Assembly (NCBI RefSeq): GCF_900119845.1
Contig: NZ_FPKU01000003.1
Span: forward strand, 427,990-491,989
Length of the DNA stretch: 64,000 nucleotides
Source: Devosia enhydra
GTDB taxonomy: Bacteria > Pseudomonadota > Alphaproteobacteria > Rhizobiales > Devosiaceae
Direction: 5' to 3'
Under the pieces are notes generated by a model, which was given only the letters and a program-made list of their open reading frames with translations, did not search any database and was not told where the DNA came from. Every line of letters begins with the position of its first letter. Within the stretch, counting starts at the first letter, position 1. The translations under genes and the position numbers were made by a program. Below are positions 50,081 through 58,307 of this stretch, one piece after another.

Positions 50081-51931
50081 TTACTGACGCTCCTGGCGCA
50101 GGCGGGACTGGCCATGGCTGGTCTTGGCCCAGAAATAGGGGCGGGTCAGCAGTTCGAGGGCGGCGCGCAGGGCCGCCCACGAATGCAGCAGCCAGTAAAT
50201 GGGCAGCAGCAACTGCCAGCCGATCACGCCGCGCTGCCCCAGCCGCCAGAGCCCGACCATCGCCACGATCAGCGCCGCGCCATAGCCGGTGGCCGCTACC
50301 GCGAGCATGGCGAGGCCCCAGCCATCGGTGGGCGCAAGGCTCAGCCGTCCCGTCGCGAGCCCCATGAGCGCGCTGACGAAAAAGAGCGTGTGCAGCAGCG
50401 CCGAGAACATCATCGAGCCGACATAGAGCTGGAAGGCGACAAAGCCCGTCCAGCCGATATCTCCGAGAAAAGCCTTCGGCCTGCGGTTGTGGACGATGAA
50501 GGTCTGCATCCAGCCCTTAAGCCAGCGGGTGCGCTGGTTCATCCACGCGCCGAGCCTGATCGGCGCCTCCTCGCCGGTGCGGGCCGAAAAGGTTGCGGTG
50601 CGATAGCGCAGCCGGGCCATGCGAACGCCCAGATCGGCATCCTCGGTGACATTATAGGCGTCCCATCCGCCCAGTTCGCGCAGCGAGCGGACGCGGAAAT
50701 GGTTCGAGGTGCCGCCCAGCGGCATGGGCAGGCGCAACCGGGCCAGAAGCGGCAGCACGAAGCCGAACTGGCCGGCATATTCGCCTGAAAACAGCGCCGT
50801 CAGCGGGTTTTCGGCGGCATTGTCGATGACCAGCTCGGCCTGCAGGCAATCGAGCCCGGGATCGGCGGCAAACAGCGCGGCGGCCCGCCGTAGCTGGTCG
50901 CGATCGGGAATATCCTCGGCATCATAGACCACCAGCAGCGTCCCCCGCGCCAGCGGCAGCGCGTAATTGAGCGCCTTTGGCTTGGTCAGGGGCTCGGCAT
51001 CGGGCACCAGCACGAGCCCGAAGCGCGGATCGCCCAGCCCCGCCTCGACGGCGGCGATCGTCGACCGGCTCGTCGTTTCGACCACGAAGGTGATGTCGAG
51101 CTTTTCGGGCGGATAGTCGATCTCCGACATCGCCTCATAGAGCAGCGGCACCATATGGGCTTCGTCCCGCAGCGGGATGAGCACCGAATAGACCGGCAGG
51201 TCGGCATCGGCCATCCCCTGCGGCTCGGGTCCGGGAGCCACGGGTGCCAGCACGGCATAGAGCCGGAAAAGGGCCGGAACGAGCAGGATGAGGCAGAGCA
51301 GCGGCAGCGCCAGGGGCGCATAGACGAGCGGCAGGGCCGCAACGAGCCCCGCCAGCAGCACCAGCGCCAGCACGAAGAGGATGCGGGCCCTCAGCGTCAG
51401 CACGAAATCGGCGCTGGCCTCGGGCCATCGCCGCGAGAGCCGGCAGCGCGCTTCGGAGAGGAGCGTCTCCCCGCCCACCGCCACGAGCCGGTTCTGCAGC
51501 GCACCGGGCGGCACGAGGCAGGTGTGGCGAAAGACGTCGGGGCTGCGCGCACAGGCCCGTCTCAGGATGACGAAGCCATCGAAGCGCGGCGCCATGTAGG
51601 ACACGTCGCGATCGTAGAGCTTGGTGCCGATGATGCGCACATCGGCCAGCGAATCCAGCCCCGGCAGGGTCACCGGCGCCCCTTCGGGAATGGGCGGCAC
51701 GGCGGGAAAGAAGGTCAGCCCCGCCCAGTGCGCGGCGCGGCCATGGGCGTCCTCGTGGCTGATGCCGGCCCGGTGGGCAAGATGATCGATCGGATCGACC
51801 CCGAGACGCCGCGCATCGGCCAGCACCGCCAATGCGGCGTCTGTGGTTGCCAGATGCGGAGCAATCGCGAGCAGCAGTTCAACACGTTCAGCGTCCGAAA
51901 CGGAGCCGGTCTGGTCAAGAAATTTCAGCAA
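50081..51931 (-). CDS. Membrane GT2 glycosyltransferase with N-terminal T2SSE-like domain
   Basis: A 616-residue protein. The N-terminal 120 residues (AIAPHLATTDAALAVLADARRLGVDPIDHLAHRAGISHEDAHG...) resemble the GspE/PilB-type N-terminal domain seen in a group of GT2 proteins. Two helices follow (LFVLALVLLAGLVAALPLVY...), then a GT2 catalytic domain with the ordered motifs VVYDAEDIPDRDQ, FRVR (SNHFRVRSL), VTEDADLG and QRTRWLKGWMQT (QxxRW), then further helices. This resembles cellulose-synthase-type processive enzymes. It reads leftward, 12 bases from the dadA stop. Polymer unknown. Confidence 0.85.
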   Translation of the reverse strand: MLKFLDQTGSVSDAERVELLLAIAPHLATTDAALAVLADARRLGVDPIDHLAHRAGISHEDAHGRAAHWAGLTFFPAVPPIPEGAPVTLPGLDSLADVRIIGTKLYDRDVSYMAPRFDGFVILRRACARSPDVFRHTCLVPPGALQNRLVAVGGETLLSEARCRLSRRWPEASADFVLTLRARILFVLALVLLAGLVAALPLVYAPLALPLLCLILLVPALFRLYAVLAPVAPGPEPQGMADADLPVYSVLIPLRDEAHMVPLLYEAMSEIDYPPEKLDITFVVETTSRSTIAAVEAGLGDPRFGLVLVPDAEPLTKPKALNYALPLARGTLLVVYDAEDIPDRDQLRRAAALFAADPGLDCLQAELVIDNAAENPLTALFSGEYAGQFGFVLPLLARLRLPMPLGGTSNHFRVRSLRELGGWDAYNVTEDADLGVRMARLRYRTATFSARTGEEAPIRLGAWMNQRTRWLKGWMQTFIVHNRRPKAFLGDIGWTGFVAFQLYVGSMMFSALLHTLFFVSALMGLATGRLSLAPTDGWGLAMLAVAATGYGAALIVAMVGLWRLGQRGVIGWQLLLPIYWLLHSWAALRAALELLTRPYFWAKTSHGQSRLRQERQ

Positions 51932-52082
51932 TCAACACTAGTCTCCCCCGGCTCGACTATGGCCTGTACAATCATTCGGGCTCAAGCCTCTTTTTGTATC
52001 GATACGAGAAAAGCTCTCGCGGCACCTCGCATCCGCTGCCCGGCTGGGGCATAAGGGGGGTCTCTCGACGTCGGACCTCCCC

Positions 52083-52913
52083 ATGCGCGCATTTCGCACG
52101 GTTTTCGGCCTGCTGTTCACGGTGCTGGCCGCCCTGCTCGCCCCGGCGCCGCTGCTTGCCCAGAACCTGCCCTATCACATCGATCCTTCGGCGCGGGACG
52201 TGCAGGCCGACCTGTCGGCCGTGCCCGCCATCCGCTTCCTCACCACCGCCGATTACCCGCCCTTCAATTACCGCGACGCGACGGGCGAGCTCGTGGGCTT
52301 CAATATCGATCTGGCCCGCGGGCTCTGCGCGGCGCTCGAGGTGGCCTGCACGGTGCAGGCCTGGCCGTGGGACCAGGCGGCGCGGGCGCTCGAGGACAAT
52401 CAGGGCGACGTGCTGATCGCCGGGCTCGGCATCACGCCCGAAACTGCGGAATCCTTTGCGTTTTCGAGCATCTACCTTATGTTTCCCGGCCGCTTCGTCA
52501 TGGCCGGCACTCCGGTCTCGGCCTTCGATCCGGCCAGCTTTGCCGGCCGCCGGGTCGGGGTGCGCGAGGGCTCAGCCCATGCGCAATTCCTCACCCGCTA
52601 CCTGCCCGCCATCGCTCAGGTGCCGTTCGAAACCGAAATCGCCGCGCTCGATGCCCTCAAGGCCGGCGCGGTCGATGCGGTGTTCGCGGATGGCTTGCGC
52701 GCCTCGTTCTGGCTCAACGCCAATCTCGAGTGCTGTCATTTCGCCGGCGAGGCCTATTTCCGCCCCGACCTTTTCGGGCCCGGCATGGCCATGGCGGTGC
52801 CCGAGGGTCGCGATGCGGTACGCGTGGCGCTCGATGCCGGCCTCATCCGCATGAAGCGCTCCGGCGCGCTCGACGAGCTCTATCTGCGCTGGTTCCCGGT
52901 GAGCTTTTACTAG
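52083..52913 (+). CDS. Amino-acid-type periplasmic binding protein (SBP_bac_3)
   Basis: A 276-residue exported protein. The signal peptide ends at about LLAQ (residue 26). The FLTTADYPPFNYRDATGELVGFNIDLARGLC opening and the DVLIAGLGITPETAESFAFS segment are typical of the polar amino acid binding-protein family. Two lobes are connected as usual (GRRVGVREGSAHAQFL...). No permease or ATPase is adjacent, so it is an orphan binding protein or a sensor partner. A long composite hairpin at 52913-52956 follows. Confidence 0.85.
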   Translation: MRAFRTVFGLLFTVLAALLAPAPLLAQNLPYHIDPSARDVQADLSAVPAIRFLTTADYPPFNYRDATGELVGFNIDLARGLCAALEVACTVQAWPWDQAARALEDNQGDVLIAGLGITPETAESFAFSSIYLMFPGRFVMAGTPVSAFDPASFAGRRVGVREGSAHAQFLTRYLPAIAQVPFETEIAALDALKAGAVDAVFADGLRASFWLNANLECCHFAGEAYFRPDLFGPGMAMAVPEGRDAVRVALDAGLIRMKRSGALDELYLRWFPVSFY

Positions 52914-52956
52914 CGCTTCCAGCCGAAGCGGGCAGCGGTTCGGCGTCCGGAAGCGC
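52913..52956. terminator. Composite hairpin between convergent genes
   Basis: An outer 8-bp stem, GCGCTTCC (52913-52920) and GGAAGCGC (52949-52956), encloses an inner stem GCCGAA (52922-52927)/TTCGGC (52939-52944). It begins at the stop codon of the binding-protein gene and ends at the last bases before the leftward gene. Confidence 0.7.
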
Positions 52957-52958
52957 GC

Positions 52959-53303
52959 TCAGATGCAGGTCGAAAGCGCGAAGACCGGCGCGAAGGTGAA
53001 GAGCGTCGCGCCCAATGCGGCAAGGCTCGCCCAGTAGCCAGCCCTTAAAATCAGCCCCTCCCTGCCCTGCGTCTGCCTGCCGACCTCCCGGCGCTGGGCA
53101 AGCGTCAGTGCCCCGACGCCCGCCAGCGTCGCGGCAAGCACCAGCACCAGCATCAGACGCTGGAGCGTCAGCGGCTCGCTGCCAAGCAGATGCCACCCCA
53201 TGGCACAGCCGACAGCATTGAGACCGTAAAGCGCCACGAAGCCCAGCGACCAGAGGACGAAGCCCGCAATCAGCGGCATGAGGCCGGCGCGCATCGCTCT
53301 CAT
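52959..53303 (-). CDS. Small membrane protein of the cytochrome oxidase operon
   Basis: A 114-residue protein with three membrane helices (LIAGFVLWSLGFVALYGLNAVG, RLMLVLVLAATLAGVGALTL, YWASLAALGATLFTFAPVF). It starts 4 bases before the stop of the oxidase gene (ATGA overlap), so it is translated with it. I do not recognise the family. Position suggests an accessory or small subunit role. Confidence 0.65.
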   Translation of the reverse strand: MRAMRAGLMPLIAGFVLWSLGFVALYGLNAVGCAMGWHLLGSEPLTLQRLMLVLVLAATLAGVGALTLAQRREVGRQTQGREGLILRAGYWASLAALGATLFTFAPVFALSTCI

Positions 53304-55810
53304 CGCAGCACCTCGGCCATGGCCGGCACGCCCAAAACCAGCGCCAGCGCGACGAGCCCCGTCACAACCGTGAAATCGGCCCAGGCCCGGCCGAGCCGGA
53401 AATCGACATTGCGGATCGCCGAGACGAAGCCGCCACCGATCCGCAGCATGGTGTTGATCGAGAGCAGGCACCCCACCCCGCAATGCACAATGGCGTACAG
53501 GATCAGCGCGAGGCAGACCGCCCCGGCGGCATGCGCCGTCGGATCGGGCAGGTTGAACCCGAGCAGCACGAGCGCAACGATCGCCCCGGCATGGAGCAGC
53601 AGGGCCGCTCCGACAGGTACCATCGGCGATCCCCCGGCCCCGTTGACCGCCTCGGCCCGCCGCCGCACCAGGGCCGCCACTACCATCGCAAGGCCGGCCG
53701 CTGCGGCATAGGGCCAGAGCGCCGCGCCCGCCTGCGGTCCCGGCCAGCCCGGCGCGATGACCAGCAGGAACAGCGCTCCGAAGGCCAGGGAGGCAAAAAG
53801 CGCGGCGTCGACGGCGAGCGAGGCCAGCGTGCCCCACCAGACCGGGCTCGCCCCGACTTCGTCGGACACCGGCACCGCCTCGCCCTCTCCGATATCGATG
53901 GGCCCGGTATCGCGCTTCTGTCCGATTTCGAGCGGCCAGAGCAGGAACATGCCGAGCACGCAGAGCGCCGCCGCAGCGGCCAGCCAGTAGAGCTTGAAGA
54001 GCAGCCCGAGGAAGACGACGCCCGTGACCAGTGCCGTGATCAGCGGCAAAAAGGTCGGGCGCGGGAGCACGATGACCTGGTCGGGCTCGCCCGTCATCAT
54101 GTCCACCCCCAGCGTCTCCTGCCGCCCCAGCCGGGTGAAGCCGAGATAACCGCGCCCCGCCGCGATCTCGGCGCCCATGCGATGGGGTTCGAGCTGGTCG
54201 GCGCGCCGGTCGATGCGGGGGATGGCGGCAAAATTATAGGCCGGCGGCGGGGTCGGCATCGCCCATTCCAGCGTGCCCGCCTGCCAGGGATCGCGCCGGA
54301 ACGGCAGTCCCAGCCGGAATTGCAGCACGATATCGACGAGGATCAGCACGAATCCCGATGTCAGGATGAAGCCGCCCACCGAGGACAGCAGGTTGAGCCA
54401 GTCCCAGCCGAAATTGCCCGGATAGGTGTAAATGCGCCGCGGCATGCCCATGAGGCCGGTGAGGTGCATAAGGAAAAAGGTGAGGTTGAACCCGATGAAG
54501 ATCAGCCAGAAGGCCGGGATCGAGAGTTTGAACACCGGCAGCCGGCCGGTGAAATGGGGCAGCCAGTAATAGGCCGCCGCCAGCATCGGGAACACGAAGC
54601 CGCCCACCAGCACATAGTGGAGATGCGCGACCACGAAATAGCTGTCATGGGCCTGCGCGTTGAACGGCACCATGGCGAGCATCACCCCGGTCAGCCCGCC
54701 CATCACGAAGACGATGAAAAAGCCCGCTACATAGAGCATGGGGATGTCGAAGCGCGGCCGGCCCTGCGCCAGGGTCGCGATCCAGGAAAAGATCTGCACG
54801 GCGGTGGGTATGGCCACGAGCGCGCTCGCCGCCGAGAAGAACGCCAGCGCCAGATGCGGAATGCCCACCGTGAACATGTGGTGCACCCAGAGCCCGAAGG
54901 ACAGGAACCCCATCGCCACGATGGCCGCGACGATGGCGCGATAGCCCACGAGCGGAGTGCGCGCGAAGGTCGGGATGATGGTCGAGAGCGCCCCTGCGGC
55001 GGGCAGGAAGATGATGTAGACTTCCGGATGCCCAAAAAGCCAGAACAGGTGCTGCCAGAGCAGCGCATCGCCACCCCGCGTGGGGTCGAAGAACGGCAGG
55101 TCGAAGGCCCGCTCCATCTCGAGCAGGATCGAGCCCAGGATCAGCGGCGGAAACCCCACCAGCATCATGCCGGCCGTCACCAGCATGTACCAGGCAAAGA
55201 TCGGCATCCGCGCCAGCGTCATGCCCGGCGCCCGCATCTTGAGGATGGTGACGGTGATCTCCACCGCTGCCGTCACCGCCGAAATCTCGACGAAGGTGAT
55301 GCCCAAGAGCCAGACATCGGCATTGATGCCCGGCGTATAGGGCCGCGAGGACAGCGGGGTATACATGAACCAGCCGCCATCGGGCGCCACGCCCATCAGC
55401 ATGGCGACGAGAATGATGCCGCCTCCGAACAGATAGCACCAGAAGCCGTAGGCGGTGAGCCGCGGGAAGGCGAGATCGCGTGCCCCGATGAGCTTGGGCA
55501 GCAGATACATCGCCAGCCCCTCGAACATCGGGATGGCGAAGAGGAACATCATCACCGTGCCGTGCATGGTGAAGATCTGGTTGTATATTTCGGGCCCGAC
55601 AAAGGCCGAATGCGAGGTGGCCAGCTGCGCCCGGATCAGCATCGAGAGAACGCCGCCGACCGCGAAAAAGAAGAACGCCACGACGATGAAGCGCCGGCCA
55701 AGGATGTTGTGGTTGACGGCCGCGAGCCGCTGAAGCCCCGGTCCCGTCCCCCAGATGGCCATCAAGGCGCGATGCAGCGCGATGGGCGAGCCGTGATGGT
55801 TTGGTGTCAC
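53300..55810 (-). CDS. Cytochrome c oxidase subunit I+III fusion (aa3-type)
   Basis: An 836-residue oxidase with the subunit I part (about 1-560) and a subunit III-type part at the end. The heme/CuB ligands are in place: FGHPEVYII with His261, Glu263 and Tyr265 (the cross-linked Tyr and the D-pathway Glu of A1-type oxidases), His310-His311 (LWVHHM) and HDSYFVVAHLHYVL. The subunit III part (helices from about residue 600) follows after a polar linker. Such I+III fusions occur in some bacteria. The start overlaps the stop of subunit II by 4 bases (ATGA). Electron source is probably cytochrome c. Confidence 0.92.
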   Translation of the reverse strand: MTPNHHGSPIALHRALMAIWGTGPGLQRLAAVNHNILGRRFIVVAFFFFAVGGVLSMLIRAQLATSHSAFVGPEIYNQIFTMHGTVMMFLFAIPMFEGLAMYLLPKLIGARDLAFPRLTAYGFWCYLFGGGIILVAMLMGVAPDGGWFMYTPLSSRPYTPGINADVWLLGITFVEISAVTAAVEITVTILKMRAPGMTLARMPIFAWYMLVTAGMMLVGFPPLILGSILLEMERAFDLPFFDPTRGGDALLWQHLFWLFGHPEVYIIFLPAAGALSTIIPTFARTPLVGYRAIVAAIVAMGFLSFGLWVHHMFTVGIPHLALAFFSAASALVAIPTAVQIFSWIATLAQGRPRFDIPMLYVAGFFIVFVMGGLTGVMLAMVPFNAQAHDSYFVVAHLHYVLVGGFVFPMLAAAYYWLPHFTGRLPVFKLSIPAFWLIFIGFNLTFFLMHLTGLMGMPRRIYTYPGNFGWDWLNLLSSVGGFILTSGFVLILVDIVLQFRLGLPFRRDPWQAGTLEWAMPTPPPAYNFAAIPRIDRRADQLEPHRMGAEIAAGRGYLGFTRLGRQETLGVDMMTGEPDQVIVLPRPTFLPLITALVTGVVFLGLLFKLYWLAAAAALCVLGMFLLWPLEIGQKRDTGPIDIGEGEAVPVSDEVGASPVWWGTLASLAVDAALFASLAFGALFLLVIAPGWPGPQAGAALWPYAAAAGLAMVVAALVRRRAEAVNGAGGSPMVPVGAALLLHAGAIVALVLLGFNLPDPTAHAAGAVCLALILYAIVHCGVGCLLSINTMLRIGGGFVSAIRNVDFRLGRAWADFTVVTGLVALALVLGVPAMAEVLR

Positions 55811-56460
55811 GGGTCAACTCCCAATACGGTCGCCAGCGTCTCGGCGGGGTGCGCCTCGGCCATGAAGCGCATGATGGTGTGGCCGGTGCCGCAGAACTCG
55901 GCGCAGACGCCATGATAGCTGCCCGGCCGGTCGGCCAGGAGGCGGATGATGTTGGTATGGCCCGGTATTGCGTCGATCTTGCCCCCGAGGCGGGGGATCC
56001 AGAAGGCGTGCACCACATCGGCCGAGGTGACCACGATGTCGACCGGCTGCCCCGCCGGCATGTGCAGCACGTCGGGTGTCGGGGCGGCGCCGGGCAGGTC
56101 GGGATAGGAGAATACCCAGCGCCATTGCTCGGCCCGCGCCTCGATGCGCATCGGCTGCGGCGTGCCGGGCTGGGGCAGCAACCGCTCCCCGAGCGCGAGC
56201 GCCGTCGTCACCAGCGCCGTAAGCACGAGGGCGGGCATCACGAGCCCGAGCCAGAACACGAACCGTCCCGGCTCCATCCGGGCGATGAGGCCGGGACGCC
56301 GGTAGCTTGCCCAGAGCAACAGCGCTACAAGCAGAAAGAGCACGACCGAGCCGGCCAGCATCACCCACCACAGCGTCGCGACCGACCCGGCCGCTGGGCC
56401 CGCGACATCGAGGGTGGAGAGCGGGCCGGTGCAACCCGAAACCATGGCAGCCGTTGCCAA
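55807..56460 (-). CDS. Cytochrome c oxidase subunit II
   Basis: A 217-residue subunit with a lipoprotein-type start (AAMVSGC), two membrane helices (LWWVMLAGSVVLFLLVALLLW and LGLVMPALVLTALVTTALAL) and a cupredoxin domain bearing the CuA site GVCAEFCGTGHTIM (C-x3-C-x3-H-x2-M) and VVHAFWIPRLGGK. The start is a problem: there is no ATG at a reasonable place. TTG at 56460 is used here, giving MATAAMVSGC..., which leaves a very short signal; a longer in-frame ATG lies inside the divergent gene. The divergent start is only 42 bases away. Confidence 0.85.
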   Translation of the reverse strand: MATAAMVSGCTGPLSTLDVAGPAAGSVATLWWVMLAGSVVLFLLVALLLWASYRRPGLIARMEPGRFVFWLGLVMPALVLTALVTTALALGERLLPQPGTPQPMRIEARAEQWRWVFSYPDLPGAAPTPDVLHMPAGQPVDIVVTSADVVHAFWIPRLGGKIDAIPGHTNIIRLLADRPGSYHGVCAEFCGTGHTIMRFMAEAHPAETLATVLGVDP

Positions 56461-56502
56461 GGGGAAAAGCCGGCCTGGCGCCTTGATCGAAGGGGGAAGA
56501 CG

Positions 56503-57051
56503 ATGAGCGAAGATCCGACACGCGAACTGGAAAAGCAGGAAGAGCGGACCGAGGAAGCCTCGTCCGATCATGCCAGTCCGGTGCTGCGCGCCGTGGCCGA
56601 AAAGGATATCGGCTCGGCCATCGCCGTCGCCGGCCATCCGCTCCATGCCATGATGGTGCATTTCCCCATCGCGCTCGTGGTGGCGACGCTGGGCGCCGAT
56701 ATCTTCTACTGGTGGAGCGCCGATCCCTTCTGGGTCCGGGCCGGGTTGTGGTCCGCGGGCTTCGCCTTTGCCTTCGGGGTTGCCGCCGCCATCGTGGGCA
56801 CGGCCGAATTGCTGCTCGTGCCCGGCATCAGGGTGCGGGTGGCGAGCTGGAACCATGCGATTGCCGCCATGGTGCTGATCGCCATTGCGGGCGCCAATTG
56901 GGGCCTGCGCCTCAACGTGCCCGATGCGGTTCTGCCCCATGGGCTGATGCTGTCGGTTCTGGCCGCGCTCGTCACCGGCATGGCGGGCTGGCACGGCGGC
57001 AAGCTGGTCTTCGATCACGGGGTCGGGCTCCTCATCTCATCCAGGAAATGA
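56503..57051 (+). CDS. DUF2231 membrane protein
   Basis: A 182-residue protein with a charged N-terminal 50 residues and four membrane helices. The GHPLHAMMVHFPIALVVATLGAD stretch is the DUF2231 signature; its histidines suggest metal or heme. Members occur near cytochrome oxidase and copper genes. It is divergent from subunit II with 42 bases between starts and overlaps the 3' end of the leftward CopD-like gene by 20 bases. GGGGGAAG lies upstream of the ATG. Confidence 0.87.
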   Translation: MSEDPTRELEKQEERTEEASSDHASPVLRAVAEKDIGSAIAVAGHPLHAMMVHFPIALVVATLGADIFYWWSADPFWVRAGLWSAGFAFAFGVAAAIVGTAELLLVPGIRVRVASWNHAIAAMVLIAIAGANWGLRLNVPDAVLPHGLMLSVLAALVTGMAGWHGGKLVFDHGVGLLISSRK

Positions 57052-57529
57052 GGCCGTCCGCCATTTCGGCGAGATGACCGGGTTCGAAGAGATCGTGAAA
57101 AGGCTCCTGCCCGACGAATTCGGGCTTGCCCAGCACCAGCGTCAGGATGGCGGTGATGACGAGCGCGGCACACGAGGTCATCGTGCCGGCAAGCCAGCCG
57201 GGATAGCGCTTGCCCTCCTCGAACAGCGACAGGATCCTGAGGCCGAGCAGCACGTGGATCACCATCATCAGGGCAACGGCCAGGAGCTTGAGGCTGAACC
57301 AGGTGGTGAAGGTCTCGCGATAAAAGATCAGCGCCGTCCCCGTTCCGATGGCGAGGAAGGCCGCCGGCGAGATCGCCACCACATAGAACCTGCGGGTGAA
57401 GGCATGGATGCGATGCAGCGCCTTGTCGCTCGCGCCGTTGCGCTGCCTGTAGAGGAAGGGCAGGCTCAAAAGGCCTGCCGACCACAGCGCGATGGCGATC
57501 ACATGGATCGATTTGAGCGCGATGATCAT
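57032..57529 (-). CDS. CopD-family membrane protein
   Basis: A 165-residue protein with four helices (IIALKSIHVIAIALWSAGLLSLPFLY, YVVAISPAAFLAIGTGTALIF, LKLLAVALMMVIHVLLGLRIL, SCAALVITAILTLVLG). The conserved His and the LKLLAVALMMVIHVLLG motif fit the CopD/HemJ-like family; a role in heme or copper handling for the oxidase is inferred. The start overlaps the stop of the CtaG-type gene by 4 bases. Confidence 0.75.
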   Translation of the reverse strand: MIIALKSIHVIAIALWSAGLLSLPFLYRQRNGASDKALHRIHAFTRRFYVVAISPAAFLAIGTGTALIFYRETFTTWFSLKLLAVALMMVIHVLLGLRILSLFEEGKRYPGWLAGTMTSCAALVITAILTLVLGKPEFVGQEPFHDLFEPGHLAEMADGLISWMR

Positions 57530-58290
57530 CGGCCCTCCCCGCGCAGCGGCGCCGTGCCCAGCACGCGCATCAGCACCACGAGCGCACCGGCGAGATAAGG
57601 CAGCGCGCCGGGCACCCACATCATCAGCCCCGCCAATTGCTGGTCGGCAACGGCCGAGAGCGCATAGGCGGCGGTCGTGTCCAGATGCGGCGCATAAAGC
57701 GGCTCGGGCGCGAAGGTCAAGAGCGCCCCCAGAAGCCCCATCTGCATGCTCGCGGCCACGAGCCCGCCGATGGCGGCGGCCGGGCGCGCAGTTCTGTCGA
57801 GCATGCCGGCCCAGAACAGCATGGCGCTTGTGAGCAAGCTCGTCTGCATCAGCCAGTAGACGGCATCATTGCCCAGCGCCACGGCATAGGCGTCGGGCAC
57901 GTGCCAGAGCCAGAAGAGCCCGGTATGAGCGAGAAGAAGCACCGCCCCATGCGGGCTCGCCCAGCGGCGCAGGGCCTCGGGCAGGCCGAGCGCCAGAAGC
58001 GGCGCCGCAACTGCCACCAGCAGCAGGTGATGGGCGACGCGCGCCGAAAACAGCGCCACCGTCAGCGCGCAGAGCGGGCTCACGAAGGCAACGGCCAGCA
58101 CCGCCCAGCCGGCAGCGAACTGCATCTGGGCGCGTGCGCTGGTTCGAGCCAGCCCCAGATAGAGCCCCAGCCCCAGCGCCAGGGCGGCCAGCAGCAGCGG
58201 ATCGAAATTCCAGCGCGACCAGAGATCGGCAAGCGTCGGTGGCGGCCCGCAGTAACTGGCCCCGCCCATCAGGGCATCGATCTGGTTCAT
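57526..58290 (-). CDS. ctaG: Cytochrome c oxidase assembly factor, CtaG (caa3) type
   Basis: A 254-residue protein with seven helices and the Caa3_CtaG pattern (LVAVAAPLLALGLPEALRRW, LFWLWHVPDAYAVAL, DQQLAGLMMWVPGALPYLAG). This family, unrelated to the Cox11 type, supports copper insertion in caa3/aa3 oxidases. Overlaps the CopD-like gene by 4 bases. Downstream of the quinoprotein gene by 17 bases. Confidence 0.88.
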   Translation of the reverse strand: MNQIDALMGGASYCGPPPTLADLWSRWNFDPLLLAALALGLGLYLGLARTSARAQMQFAAGWAVLAVAFVSPLCALTVALFSARVAHHLLLVAVAAPLLALGLPEALRRWASPHGAVLLLAHTGLFWLWHVPDAYAVALGNDAVYWLMQTSLLTSAMLFWAGMLDRTARPAAAIGGLVAASMQMGLLGALLTFAPEPLYAPHLDTTAAYALSAVADQQLAGLMMWVPGALPYLAGALVVLMRVLGTAPLRGEGR

Positions 58291-58307
58291 CCCCCAGCCC
58301 CCGGCAA

